Positions 34,685 to 43,302 of a DNA stretch of 64,000 nt are shown here, piece after piece. The notes below the pieces were generated by a model. That model was not told the origin of the DNA and made no database searches. It was given only the letters and a program-made list of their open reading frames with translations. Source of the stretch: Tepidimonas taiwanensis (GTDB lineage Bacteria > Pseudomonadota > Gammaproteobacteria > Burkholderiales > Burkholderiaceae_C); the NCBI RefSeq assembly GCF_020162115.1, contig NZ_CP083911.1:2604001-2668000 (forward strand), in the 5' to 3' direction. A program made the translations under genes and the position numbers. Every line of letters starts with the position of its first letter. Within the stretch, counting starts at the first letter, position 1.

Positions 34685-34776
34685 TATTGCGCTGGCACGG
34701 TTTTGTCTTGAGTGCCCAGCCTATCTCTCAAGCGCAGAAGGCTGCGGGAGAGACGAAACTGCTTCGTGCCGGATCA
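34685..34776 (-). repeat. 92-bp intergenic element, copy B
   Basis: This is the minus-strand partner of 7728-7819: same 92-bp length, 76 identities, no gaps. Its first three bases are the speB stop codon TGA (34776-34774), and it ends 62 nt before the argS ATG. Compared with copy A, pairs 24/53 (C-G to U-A), 27/50 (U-G to C-G) and 28/49 (U-C to U-A) change so that a central stem is kept or improved, and 10/80 changes from A-C to A-U in an outer GGCAC/GUGCC helix. Confidence 0.75.
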
Positions 34777-35754
34777 GTAGCGCCGCGCGCCGCGCTGCGC
34801 CGCCAGCACGCACAACAGGTCGCACGCCACGTGCGCTGCGGCCAGCGCCGTGATCTCCGCGTGGTCGTACGGCGGCGAGACCTCGACCACGTCCATCCCG
34901 ACCAGGTTCACCGGCACCAGCCCGCGCACGAGGTGCAGCGCCTGCGCGCTGCTCAGGCCCCCGGCCACCGGCGTACCGGTCCCGGGGGCGTGCGCCGGGT
35001 CCAGGCAGTCGATGTCGAACGTCAGGTACGCCGGGCGGTCCCCGACGATGGCCAGCACCTGCTGCAGCGCCCAGTCGACCCCGCGCGCGTGCACGGTGGG
35101 CGCATCGAGCACGTGCAGTCCCATGAAATCGTCGTTCCACGTGCGGATGCCGATTTGCACCGAGTGCGCCGGGTCGATCAGCCCCTCGCGCACCGCCTTG
35201 TAAAACATCGTGCCGTGGTTGAGCGAGTCCGGGTTGTCGTCGGGCCAGGTGTCGCAGTGCGCATCGAAATGGATCAGCGCCAGCGGCGCGCCGTAGCGCT
35301 CCGCGTGCGCCTGCAGCAGCGGGTAGGTGATGTAGTGGTCGCCACCGAAGGTGAGCATGCGCGCGCCGCTGGCCAGGATGCGCCGCGCGTGGTCGCGGAT
35401 GGCGCCAGGCACGGTGTGCGGGTTATGCGGGTCGAGCCAGCAGTCCCCCGCGTCCACCACCGCGAGCGTGTCGAACGGGTCGAACCCCCACGGGAAGGGC
35501 TTCAGTTCGGCGAGCTGGACGCTGGCGGCGCGGATCGCAGCCGGGCCCAGGCGCGCCCCGGGCCGAAACGTCGTGGCGATATCCAGCGGCACACCGCTGA
35601 CCACCACGTCCGCGCCCGAGAGGTCGCGCGTGTAGGTGCGGCGCATGAAGCTCAGCACGCCGGCGTAAGTCATCTCCGGCCAGGTGCCGTGCAGCGTGGG
35701 GCGGCGAATCGCGCTGTCGCCCGCCGGCGGCGCGTCGGGAATCGTCGGGTTCAT
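34774..35754 (-). CDS. speB: Agmatinase (ureohydrolase) SpeB
   Basis: 326 aa. It has the di-manganese arginase-fold motifs GGDHYITYPLL, IHFDAHCDTWPDD and TFDIDCLDPAHAPGTGTPVA. The substrate loop SLNHGTMFYKAV is agmatinase-like rather than arginase-like. It converts agmatine to putrescine and urea, which links to the polyamine-type transporter further along. Its stop coincides with the first base triplet of the 92-bp element. Confidence 0.92.
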   Translation of the reverse strand: MNPTIPDAPPAGDSAIRRPTLHGTWPEMTYAGVLSFMRRTYTRDLSGADVVVSGVPLDIATTFRPGARLGPAAIRAASVQLAELKPFPWGFDPFDTLAVVDAGDCWLDPHNPHTVPGAIRDHARRILASGARMLTFGGDHYITYPLLQAHAERYGAPLALIHFDAHCDTWPDDNPDSLNHGTMFYKAVREGLIDPAHSVQIGIRTWNDDFMGLHVLDAPTVHARGVDWALQQVLAIVGDRPAYLTFDIDCLDPAHAPGTGTPVAGGLSSAQALHLVRGLVPVNLVGMDVVEVSPPYDHAEITALAAAHVACDLLCVLAAQRGARRY

Positions 35755-35800
35755 GGCCCGGATTGTGGCAGGGGTGCGCGCTGCCGCGGCGATGCCGCGC

Positions 35801-36178
35801 TCACGTCCGCGTCGGCGACCAGGCGTGGGCGCGCAAATCGTCCAGCGAGACGTAGGCCAGTGCCCGTTCGTGGCAGCTCTCCAGGATGACCGGTGGCGCG
35901 ACGCCGGCGTCGAGCGCCTCCTTCCAGCGCAGCGCGCACAGGCACCAGCGATCGCCGGGTTTGAGCCCCGGGAAACGCCATTCCGGGCGCGGCGTGACGA
36001 GGTCGTTGCCGCGCTGCAGCGAAAACGCCAGGAATTCCGCCGTCACCTTGGCGCAGATGACGTGCGAGCCGACGTCGTGTGCCGCGGTGTGGCAGCAGCC
36101 GTCGCGGAAGTAGCCGGTCAACGGGTCGTACGAGCAGGCCCGCAAGGGGCCGCCCAGCACATTGCGGGCGGTGGTCAT
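35801..36178 (-). CDS. DUF2237-family protein
   Basis: 125 aa. It matches the small conserved DUF2237 family by ARNVLGGPLRACSYDPLTGY, FRDGCCHTAAHDVGSHVICA and the end WRFPGLKPGDRWCLCALRWKE. Several conserved cysteines (GCC, CLC) suggest a metal or redox role, but no function is known to me. The ATG at 36178 overlaps the stop of the upstream gene in an ATGA junction, so translation is probably coupled. Confidence 0.85.
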   Translation of the reverse strand: MTTARNVLGGPLRACSYDPLTGYFRDGCCHTAAHDVGSHVICAKVTAEFLAFSLQRGNDLVTPRPEWRFPGLKPGDRWCLCALRWKEALDAGVAPPVILESCHERALAYVSLDDLRAHAWSPTRT

Positions 36179-37287
36179 GGTCGATTCGATGGAGGCGGGA
36201 GGGTCACGGATTCGGCAACCGCCGTTGCGGTCGCGGCAGCGGGTTTCTCGACGGCCGTCACGGCCGAGTCGTTCGCACGCCGCGCTTGCAGCCAGCGGTT
36301 CAGCGGGGGCAGATCGGCCCCGATCACGCGCTCGCGCAGCCACGGCCACCCGTCGGCGAACGCCACACGCGAGCCGACCCGGGTGGCGGGCGGCGCGTCA
36401 CCGGCGGCGGTCAGTGGGCCGATGTCGAAATCGAACACGTACGCGGGCTCCTGTCCCATGCGCAGGTCGGTCAGGTGCAGCCGTCCCTCGAGCGCGCGCA
36501 GGCGGTAGAGCCCGTCGGAAAAGCGCGCGATGCGCTGTACCTGCGGGTGATCGGCGTATTGCGCCAGCAGCGCACCGCCTCGGTCGTGGCGTTCGAAGCG
36601 GATCGGCCGCCCGCCGTCGAGCAGGCCGACGTAGCCCTCGTGGTAGTGCGGCCCCTCCACCGCGACGACGCGCCACAGCAGCGTCGTCAGCGGCGCGGCG
36701 GTGACGAGCAGTCGCTCCGGGGTGACGCTGCGCGCGGCCAAATCGCGCTCGGCTTGCCGTGTGGCCCATTGCTGCGCGCCCACACTCCACGCGAGGTACA
36801 CGCTGGAGAGCACCAGTCCCGCGGTGTTCCAGCCCGCGCGCTGTCGGCTCAGGACCGCCGCGAGCACCCCCACCACCAGCGGCAGCGTGTACAGCGGGTC
36901 GATGATGAAGAGGCTGCCGAGTCCGTAGGCCTCGTCGGTGAAGGGCTGCCATAGCTGCGTCCCGTAAACGGTGAACGCGTCCAGCAGCGCATGGGTGATG
37001 AGCGTCAGCCACACGGCCCACCACCAGCGGCCCAGCGGTTCGCGCTGCAGGCGCGCGATGGCCCACGCGATCGGCACCGAGGCCGCGGTCTGGATGGGCA
37101 GCGCGTGCGTTTCGGCCCGGTGGCGTACCATGTCCAGCACCGCATCCCCGTGGTCAATCAGGGCATCCAGATCCGGCAGTGTGCCGACCACCGCACCCCA
37201 CGCGGCGGCTTTCCACGCGGCCGTGTGCCGCCCCATCACCGCGACGGTGACGGCGGCACCAAGGGCCATTTGCGTCAGCGAATCCAT
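36175..37287 (-). CDS. Membrane-bound metal-dependent hydrolase, DUF457/YdjM type
   Basis: 370 aa. The N-terminal half is a YdjM-like polytopic membrane domain with conserved polar residues: MDSLTQMALGAAVTVAVMG, GTLPDLDALIDHGDAV, RHRAETHALPIQ and THALLDAFTVYGTQL. The C-terminal half (about 200-340) is soluble and uncharacterised. Members are proposed hydrolases; activity is not established. The end is Ala/Thr/Val-rich low complexity. Coupled to the DUF2237 gene. Confidence 0.8.
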   Translation of the reverse strand: MDSLTQMALGAAVTVAVMGRHTAAWKAAAWGAVVGTLPDLDALIDHGDAVLDMVRHRAETHALPIQTAASVPIAWAIARLQREPLGRWWWAVWLTLITHALLDAFTVYGTQLWQPFTDEAYGLGSLFIIDPLYTLPLVVGVLAAVLSRQRAGWNTAGLVLSSVYLAWSVGAQQWATRQAERDLAARSVTPERLLVTAAPLTTLLWRVVAVEGPHYHEGYVGLLDGGRPIRFERHDRGGALLAQYADHPQVQRIARFSDGLYRLRALEGRLHLTDLRMGQEPAYVFDFDIGPLTAAGDAPPATRVGSRVAFADGWPWLRERVIGADLPPLNRWLQARRANDSAVTAVEKPAAATATAVAESVTLPPPSNRP

Positions 37288-37364
37288 GGAAACAGCGGGA
37301 TGTCAATGCGCGGGATGCTAGCGCCGCGCCAATACCCGTGCGGCCCGTCGGGGTCGTGTGGCGT

Positions 37365-38267
37365 TCAGGCCAGCGGGATCAGGCACGCGCGTGCCGCCTC
37401 GCGAATGGCGCGCGTCAGGCGCTGCACGGTCGGGGGCTCGCGCTCCCAGTGCTGCCAGTACAGCGCCACGTCCACCACCGCGCCGGGCAACACCTCCTCC
37501 AGCGGGGCGCGCCCTTGCCGCTGCGCCAGGTGCAGCTCCGGCACCATGCCCCAGCCCAACCCCAGCTCGATGGCGCGCTCGAAGGCGTCCACCGCCGGGG
37601 TGAAGTGGCGCGGATAGCGGGCGTTGCGCAGCCCGAAATGCTGCGCCAGCCATGCGTCCTGCAGCGCGTCCTTGCGGTTGAAGATCACCGCGGGTAGCGC
37701 AAGCAGCCGGTGCGGGGTGACGCGCCCGTGCGCGGTGCGCGCGCGCGCCGCCACCGCCGGCGCGGCCACGCAACGGTAGCGCATCACGCCCAACGGATCG
37801 GCCACGCAGCCGCGCATCGGGTCGGCGCGCGTGGTCACGCAGCCGATCACGGTGCCGTTTTTCAGCAGCTCGTGCGTGTGGTCCTGGTCGTCGATGGTCA
37901 GGTCCAGCAGCAGCCGCTGGCGCGCCAGCAGCGGCGCCACCCCCGGCAAGAACCACGCCGCCGCGGAGTCGGCGTTGATCGCCACCGGCACGCTCTGCCA
38001 GCGCTGCCCCGAGCCGCCCGCGAGGCGCTCCAGCAAGTCCGCCTCCATCAGCTGCACCTGCTTGACGTGCGCGAGCAGCGCCTGCCCCGCCGGCGTGGCG
38101 CGCACGGTCTTGCCGCGCACCACGAGGCGCTGCCCCAGGTGCGCCTCCAGCGCTTTGACCCGCAGCGAGACGGCCGCCACGGTGAGTGACAGCGCCTGCG
38201 CGGCGGCGGAGAAGCTACCGTGCTCCACCACGGCGGCCAGGGCTTCGAGTTGTCGCGCATCGAGCAT
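37365..38267 (-). CDS. argP: LysR-type regulator ArgP (lysine/arginine-responsive)
   Basis: 300 aa. The N-terminal winged HTH (LDARQLEALAAVVEHGSFSA, LSLTVAAVSLRVKALEAHLG) and the effector domain (VPVAINADSAAAWFLPGVAP, LTIDDQDHTHELLKNGTVIG, GCVADPLGVMRYRCVA) match ArgP/LysG, activators of the argO/lysE exporter. The target exporter lies 4.3 kb away (42573, plus strand) instead of directly divergent, because four polyamine-type transporter genes intervene. Confidence 0.92.
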   Translation of the reverse strand: MLDARQLEALAAVVEHGSFSAAAQALSLTVAAVSLRVKALEAHLGQRLVVRGKTVRATPAGQALLAHVKQVQLMEADLLERLAGGSGQRWQSVPVAINADSAAAWFLPGVAPLLARQRLLLDLTIDDQDHTHELLKNGTVIGCVTTRADPMRGCVADPLGVMRYRCVAAPAVAARARTAHGRVTPHRLLALPAVIFNRKDALQDAWLAQHFGLRNARYPRHFTPAVDAFERAIELGLGWGMVPELHLAQRQGRAPLEEVLPGAVVDVALYWQHWEREPPTVQRLTRAIREAARACLIPLA

Positions 38268-38277
38268 GCCGCGCAGC

Positions 38278-39135
38278 TTAACCCGTCGCGCGGCGGCTGC
38301 GCCAGTACAGGATCAAGGCCACCAACGCCGAGCCTAGCATGAGCAACACGCTCACCGCGTTGAGCACGGGTGTCGAACCCTCGCGCATGCGCCCATACAT
38401 CAAAATCGTCAGGGGGGGCTCGGAGCCCACCAGCATCAGCGTGGTGTTGAAATTTTCGAACGACATCACAAACGCCATGGCGGCCGCCCCTACCATGGCA
38501 GGGCGCAAGTACGGAAAGACGATCGTCCACCAAACCTGCCAGCGCGTTGCACCCAGATCGAGTGCGGCATCCTCCCAGCCGGGGTCGATGCGGCGCAACC
38601 GCGCGGCGATTGTCAACGTCGCGATCGTTGCGATATAGCTGAATTGGCCCAGCACGACCAATGGCAACCCGGGGCGCAGCCACGACACTTCCCAGCCCAG
38701 CCAGGCCTCCAAGCCGTTGGCCACACGGCTGGCGAACGCCAAAATCGAAATGCCCAGCACCACGCCCGGGATGACCAGCGGCGCCAAGGTCAGCAACACC
38801 AGCAACGGTTTGCCGGGAAAGCATGCGCGCTCCAGCAGCCATGCGTTACAGGTGCCCACCACCACCGACAGCAGCGCCACCCACGTGGCCACCCAGGTGC
38901 TCACGGCCAATGAGCGCAGCAGCGCCGCATCGTGCAGCAACCCCACGCGCGCCTCGCTCTGGCCAACAAACCACTGCAGCGTCCACCCCATCCAAGGCGG
39001 CGAGGGATGCGCGGCGTCATGGAAAGCAAAAACCGCCACCACCCCAAGCGGCAAAAACAAAAAAGCAAAAAACACCACCGCATAAGCGGTCAAGACCCGT
39101 CGCAGCCAACGGCCTTGGGGCAGCGTCGCAATCAT
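38278..39135 (-). CDS. potC: Polyamine-type ABC transporter permease (PotC-like)
   Basis: 285 aa with about six membrane helices. The EAA loop is EDAALDLGATRWQVWWTIVF. The start MIATLPQGRWLRRVLTAYAV and FVMSFENFNTTLMLVG agree with the PotC/YdcV group. With the genes upstream it forms a spermidine/putrescine-type importer. GC is visibly lower than in neighbouring genes. It ends 10 nt before the argP start. Confidence 0.88.
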   Translation of the reverse strand: MIATLPQGRWLRRVLTAYAVVFFAFLFLPLGVVAVFAFHDAAHPSPPWMGWTLQWFVGQSEARVGLLHDAALLRSLAVSTWVATWVALLSVVVGTCNAWLLERACFPGKPLLVLLTLAPLVIPGVVLGISILAFASRVANGLEAWLGWEVSWLRPGLPLVVLGQFSYIATIATLTIAARLRRIDPGWEDAALDLGATRWQVWWTIVFPYLRPAMVGAAAMAFVMSFENFNTTLMLVGSEPPLTILMYGRMREGSTPVLNAVSVLLMLGSALVALILYWRSRRATG

Positions 39136-39136
39136 C

Positions 39137-40006
39137 TCAGCTGGCTTTCATGACGTGATCGAGGCGCTGGCCAGTGAGCCGCAGTCCCAGCCACACCAAC
39201 CCGGTCGAAAGGATCAACAGCAAGAAACCAAACGCCGCGCCCTGGTGCCAGTTGAAGCGGCTGATGAACTGCGTGTACACCATCTCGGTAAACCACAGCG
39301 CGTCTTTGCCTCCCAAAAGCACCGGCGTCAAATAATTGCCGACGCACAGCATGAAGACCACGATGCAGCCGGCGGTGATCCCCGGCGCGGCATGGGGCAG
39401 CACGACGTGCCACAGCACCTCCCAGTGGCGTGCCCCCAAGTCGTAGGCGGCCTCGACCAGGCTGTCGTCGAGCGTCTCGAGGCTGTGCACGAGCGGCACG
39501 ACCATGAACAGCAGCGAGCCGTACACCAGGCCTAGCAGCACCGTGGCATCGCGATACAGCAGCTCGACGGGCTCCGACGTCCACCCCCAATGCTGCAGCA
39601 CATACGAAATGACGCCGCCGTGTCGCAGCAAAATCAGCCATCCCAGGGTGCGCACCAGCTCACTGACCCAAAACGGCATCAGCACCAGCAGCATCCACGC
39701 CGCTTTGCGGCGCGATGGCACGAGTTTGGCTATCACCCATGCCACAGGGAACGCCAGCAACAACGTCAAGGCGGTGGCGAGCGCCGACATCACCGCCGTC
39801 CGTACATACGTGTGCCAGTACAGCGGCTCTTCGACAAAGGTGCGGTATTGCCGCAGGCTCCACGCGTATTCACCGGGGCCAACGCGCTCTTGCAGCGACA
39901 GCCACAGCAGCTCCATGTGGGGCAGTACCAGCAGGCCCAGCAACCACACCAACACCGGGGCCAGCAGCCAGCCCAAACCCAGGGCCCGCCCGACAGCCTT
40001 GTTCAT
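39137..40006 (-). CDS. potB: Polyamine-type ABC transporter permease (PotB-like)
   Basis: 289 aa from the ATG at 40006, which overlaps the potA stop (ATGA). About six membrane helices; EAA loop EAAYDLGARHWEVLWHVVLP; FMLCVGNYLTPVLLGG is typical of PotB/YdcU. The long in-frame upstream extension lies over potA and is not used. It ends one base before potC starts. Confidence 0.88.
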   Translation of the reverse strand: MNKAVGRALGLGWLLAPVLVWLLGLLVLPHMELLWLSLQERVGPGEYAWSLRQYRTFVEEPLYWHTYVRTAVMSALATALTLLLAFPVAWVIAKLVPSRRKAAWMLLVLMPFWVSELVRTLGWLILLRHGGVISYVLQHWGWTSEPVELLYRDATVLLGLVYGSLLFMVVPLVHSLETLDDSLVEAAYDLGARHWEVLWHVVLPHAAPGITAGCIVVFMLCVGNYLTPVLLGGKDALWFTEMVYTQFISRFNWHQGAAFGFLLLILSTGLVWLGLRLTGQRLDHVMKAS

Positions 40007-41127
40007 GCGTGGTCGTCCTCCTCGGTGCGGGGGAATGCCCAGGCGAGTTCCGCGCGCCACGCGACGAACAACGATTGTCCCGGGCGCACATCGGACCACT
40101 GTCCGGCCAGCGGTAGCGCCACCCGCAGTGATGCGCCGCTGGGCGTGTGCTGTACGTGCACCGTGGTGTTGCCGCCATCGAACAGCACGGCCAATACCTG
40201 CACGGGCCATGCGGGGCGGTCGGTGGGGGGCTGGCGCAGCAGCTCGATGACTTCGGGGCGCACGAACAGCCACGCCGGGGTGCCCGCGGCCATCGGCTGC
40301 ATCGGCCGCGCCCACGCTTGCCAGCCGCTGGGATGATCCAACAGCACCGCGTCGCTGCGCACATCTGCAACGTGCCCGGCCAGCCGGTTGTTGTGCCCCA
40401 CGAACCCCGCCACGAAGGCCGTGCGCGGCTCAAAATACAGCGCCTCGGGAGAGCCGACCTGCTCGAAGCGCCCGCGGTTCATGACCGCGACTTGATCCGA
40501 CATGACCAGCGCCTCGCTTTGATCGTGGGTGATGTAGACAAACGTCGTTCCCACAGCGGCCTGGAGCTGCTTGAGCTCCAGCTTCATGTGTTCGCGCAGC
40601 TTCAAGTCCAGCGCCCCAAGCGGCTCGTCCAACAACAGCAGCGCAGGCTCCAGAACCAGTGCGCGTGCCAGTGCGACGCGCTGCTTTTGCCCGCCCGAGA
40701 GCTGCTCGATGCGCTTGTTCTCGCTGCCCGGCAGCCCCACCCGGGCCAGCATCGCGCGTGCGCGCTGCAGCGCCTGCGCGTGCGACAGGCCGCGGCGTCG
40801 CAGCCCGTACGCCACGTTCTCGCCCACGCTCATCATCGGAAAGAGCGCAAGGTGTTGAAACACCATATGCGTCGGACGACGGTTCGGCGGGATGCCGCGC
40901 ATCGAGCGCCCTTGGATCCGGATGTCGCCATCGTCGGGCTCTGTGAAGCCGGCGATCATGCGCAGCAGCGTGGTCTTGCCGCAGCCCGACGGCCCCAGAA
41001 TCGAAAAAAAAGACCCATGCGCGACCTGAAAACTCACGCCGTCGACAGCCGTGAACGCGCCGTAGCGCTTGGCCACGGCGCACACTTCCAGGTCAAACGC
41101 GGGTGCAGTGGACGCCCCGCTGTTCAT
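40003..41127 (-). CDS. potA: Polyamine-type ABC transporter ATPase (PotA-like)
   Basis: 374 aa. Walker A GPSGCGKTT, Q-loop VFQHLALFPMMSVGENVAYG, signature LSGGQKQRVALARAL, Walker B LLLLDEPLGALDLKLREHM, switch His YITHDQSEALVMSD, then a C-terminal TOBE regulatory domain (LFVRPEVIELL onward). This is the standard PotA architecture. It lies 6 nt downstream of potD. Confidence 0.93.
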   Translation of the reverse strand: MNSGASTAPAFDLEVCAVAKRYGAFTAVDGVSFQVAHGSFFSILGPSGCGKTTLLRMIAGFTEPDDGDIRIQGRSMRGIPPNRRPTHMVFQHLALFPMMSVGENVAYGLRRRGLSHAQALQRARAMLARVGLPGSENKRIEQLSGGQKQRVALARALVLEPALLLLDEPLGALDLKLREHMKLELKQLQAAVGTTFVYITHDQSEALVMSDQVAVMNRGRFEQVGSPEALYFEPRTAFVAGFVGHNNRLAGHVADVRSDAVLLDHPSGWQAWARPMQPMAAGTPAWLFVRPEVIELLRQPPTDRPAWPVQVLAVLFDGGNTTVHVQHTPSGASLRVALPLAGQWSDVRPGQSLFVAWRAELAWAFPRTEEDDHA

Positions 41128-41133
41128 GACACG

Positions 41134-42216
41134 TCAACGGGCCGCCTTGATGCGATCCAGAATGCGCCCTTCAATTTCTTCCAAGCCGGCGGGCACGGGC
41201 GGATACCACTTGATATTTTTGAGCGCCGTTTCGGGGAAGCTCTCCTGGAATTGACGTCTGAGCACCGGATCGACGTCGGCGTCGCCGCCCTTGACGGCTG
41301 TAAAATTGCCAACGGATTTGACCACCTTGGCGGCAATGTCGGGGCGCAAATTGAAATTGATCCACGCGTAGGCTGCCTCGTCATTGCGGCCTTTGGCGGG
41401 GATGGCGAAAGTGTCGACCCACCCCAGCGCACCGGATTGTGGGGCGATGAAGCGTATGTCTGGGTTGGTGCGATTGAGCGACCAGCCGCCGGTGTCCCAC
41501 ATCATCGCCGCCGTCAGCTCGCCGGAGCGTATGCCCGCAAGCAGCTGATCCTTGTTGTCAAAAAAATATTTGACGTTTTTCTTGCACGCCATCAAGGTTT
41601 GCCCCACCTCTTCCATCAGCGCTGTGTAGGCCTTGGAGTCGTTGTAGAGGGCAAACGGGTCTTTGCCCGACGCAAAAGCAAACGCGATCAGTGTCGGTCG
41701 CTTCAGTCGCATCGACACCTTGCCCGCGTACTCCGGGCGGCACAGGTCGGGGTAGTCGCGCACGTTGGGTGCTGACTTGGTGTTGACCACCAGTCCGTCG
41801 GTACCCCAGATGTGCGGCACCGCATAGACCTTGCCGGCCACGGTGGTGTTCTTCTTCGTGGCCTCGAGCATCGAAGGAATGAAGCGGTCGGTGTGGATCT
41901 TGGACAAATCCAGCGGCTTGTAAATGCCGAACTCCATTTGCGGACCAACGATACGGTCCTGGCTCGGCTGCACGAGATCGAAGCCCGCCCCACCCGTGGC
42001 ACGAAGCTTCGCGATCATTTCTTCGTTGTTGGACAAAGTGACTTCCACCTTGATGCCGGTCTCGCGGGTGAATTGCTCGATGACTTCTTTGGGCGCGTAA
42101 TCGGCCCACGTCAGCAAGCGCAACACTTTGTCGTTGGCCAAGCCCTGGACGGGCAACAGACTGGCGGCCGCGGTCAGTGAGGCCAGCCAGCGCAGCGTTT
42201 GGCGTTTCGCGTTCAT
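41134..42216 (-). CDS. potD: Polyamine-type periplasmic binding protein (PotD/PotF-like)
   Basis: 360 aa from the ATG at 42216, preceded by AGGAGG. A signal sequence (MNAKRQTLRWLASLTAAASL ... GLA) is followed by VLRLLTWADYAPKEVIEQFT, the N-terminal fingerprint of PotD/PotF proteins, then LVQPSQDRIVGPQMEFGIY and AMMWDTGGWSLNRTNP. The ligand is probably a polyamine or related cation but is not proven; the Trp/Asp cage residues cannot be assigned by eye. First gene of the transporter operon. Confidence 0.88.
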   Translation of the reverse strand: MNAKRQTLRWLASLTAAASLLPVQGLANDKVLRLLTWADYAPKEVIEQFTRETGIKVEVTLSNNEEMIAKLRATGGAGFDLVQPSQDRIVGPQMEFGIYKPLDLSKIHTDRFIPSMLEATKKNTTVAGKVYAVPHIWGTDGLVVNTKSAPNVRDYPDLCRPEYAGKVSMRLKRPTLIAFAFASGKDPFALYNDSKAYTALMEEVGQTLMACKKNVKYFFDNKDQLLAGIRSGELTAAMMWDTGGWSLNRTNPDIRFIAPQSGALGWVDTFAIPAKGRNDEAAYAWINFNLRPDIAAKVVKSVGNFTAVKGGDADVDPVLRRQFQESFPETALKNIKWYPPVPAGLEEIEGRILDRIKAAR

Positions 42217-42265
42217 GAGAAAAACCTCCTGCGGGTAAGAAACGAAAAGGAGCCGCGCGTAGAAA

Positions 42266-42294
42266 ATCATCGCACGGAACCGAACCACTGTAAA
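42266..42294 (-). promoter_or_regulatory. Candidate sigma-70 promoter of the pot operon
   Basis: Minus strand: TTTACA (42294-42289), 17 nt, GATGAT (42271-42266). Five of six bases match the -35 consensus and four of six the -10. Transcription would start near 42260, leaving a leader of about 44 nt with AGGAGG before potD. Confidence 0.6.
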
Positions 42295-42572
42295 GCGTAA
42301 ATATGACGAAACTGTGACCAACCGGCGGGCAAACGGCCGAGGTACCGCTGCTTGGCTGGGTACATGGGCGCGCTCGAATACATGGTCGCGCTAGAAAAAT
42401 GCACCCCAACTCACGAGGGCATCGCGTGGGCTGCTTGGCCGGGAGGTTGTTGAGTAAAAATTGAATAAAGCAAGAAGCGTTTAAAAACCTTTATAGGTAG
42501 CAGCGCGGCACGGCACACTTGGGCTATGACGCGCCGGGGGCAGGCCTCGGTGGTCGCGAGTGAGGATTGCCC
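42295..42572 (+). promoter_or_regulatory. AT-rich upstream region of lysE/argO
   Basis: This divergent gap holds an AT-rich stretch at about 42450-42505 containing TTTATAGG, a plausible -10 area, in otherwise GC-rich DNA. ArgP would be expected to bind here, but its sites are degenerate and I cannot place one. No gene is convincing in it. GTGAGGA precedes the lysE ATG. Confidence 0.4.
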
Positions 42573-43238
42573 ATGAGTGTCTGGATCTGGAGTACTGGTT
42601 TTGCTGGCGTTGCTGCTCCCAGCTTCACCGCCGGCCTGATGACGAGCCTGTCGCTGATCATGGCCATCGGGCCGCAAAACGCGCACGTGATCCGCACCGG
42701 GCTGCAGCGCCGCCACCTGTGGCTGACCGTTCTGACCTGCGCTGTCGCGGACATCGTGCTGATCACGCTGGGCGTGGCGGGGCTCGCCCAACTGGGCGGC
42801 CTGTCGGACAAGCTGCACGGCGCGCTGGTCGGCGCGGGGGTGCTCTTCCTCCTCGTCTATGGCTGGCGCGCGGCGCAGCGCTTCTGGTACGGGCCCGCCG
42901 CGGCGGACATGCCGGCGGTGGGCGCGGCGGACGCCCAGCCCGTCACGCGCCGGCAGGCGGTGTTGGCCGCGCTGGCGTTTTCGTGGTTGAACCCGCACGC
43001 GTGGCTGGACACCGCAGTGCTGATCGGTACGGCTTCACTGGCCTGGGGTGCCCAGCAGCCGGTGTTCGGTCTGGGCGCGGCGACCGGTTCGGTGCTGTGG
43101 TTCCTGGTCCTCGGCGGCGCGGCGTTCTGGCTCGGGCGGCGGCTCAATTCGCTGCGCGTCTGGCGGGCACTCGACGGCCTGGTCGCGCTGATGATGTGGG
43201 GCACGGCCGCCGCGTTGATTGTCAGCTTGTTCGACTGA
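42573..43238 (+). CDS. argO: Lysine/arginine exporter LysE/ArgO
   Basis: 221 aa, about six membrane helices. The family signature GLMTSLSLIMAIGPQNAHVI lies at about residues 21-40, with AFSWLNPHAWLDTAVLIG and the final helices following. It exports basic amino acids under ArgP control. The ATG at 42573 follows TGAGGA; a TTG two codons upstream is less likely. davB follows 64 nt later, so export and catabolism of lysine are side by side. Confidence 0.92.
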   Translation: MSVWIWSTGFAGVAAPSFTAGLMTSLSLIMAIGPQNAHVIRTGLQRRHLWLTVLTCAVADIVLITLGVAGLAQLGGLSDKLHGALVGAGVLFLLVYGWRAAQRFWYGPAAADMPAVGAADAQPVTRRQAVLAALAFSWLNPHAWLDTAVLIGTASLAWGAQQPVFGLGAATGSVLWFLVLGGAAFWLGRRLNSLRVWRALDGLVALMMWGTAAALIVSLFD

Positions 43239-43302
43239 TGTGGCCCGGCGCGCTGGAGCCCCCACGCCGCCTTTTCCACCCACGACAGAAAGGAGACCCC
43301 CT

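Noticed and set aside
34690..34710. Sigma-54 promoter (TGGCACG...TTTTG) within 92-bp copy B, plus strand
   Set aside because: The -12 GC falls out of register, and the sequence is antisense to both flanking genes.
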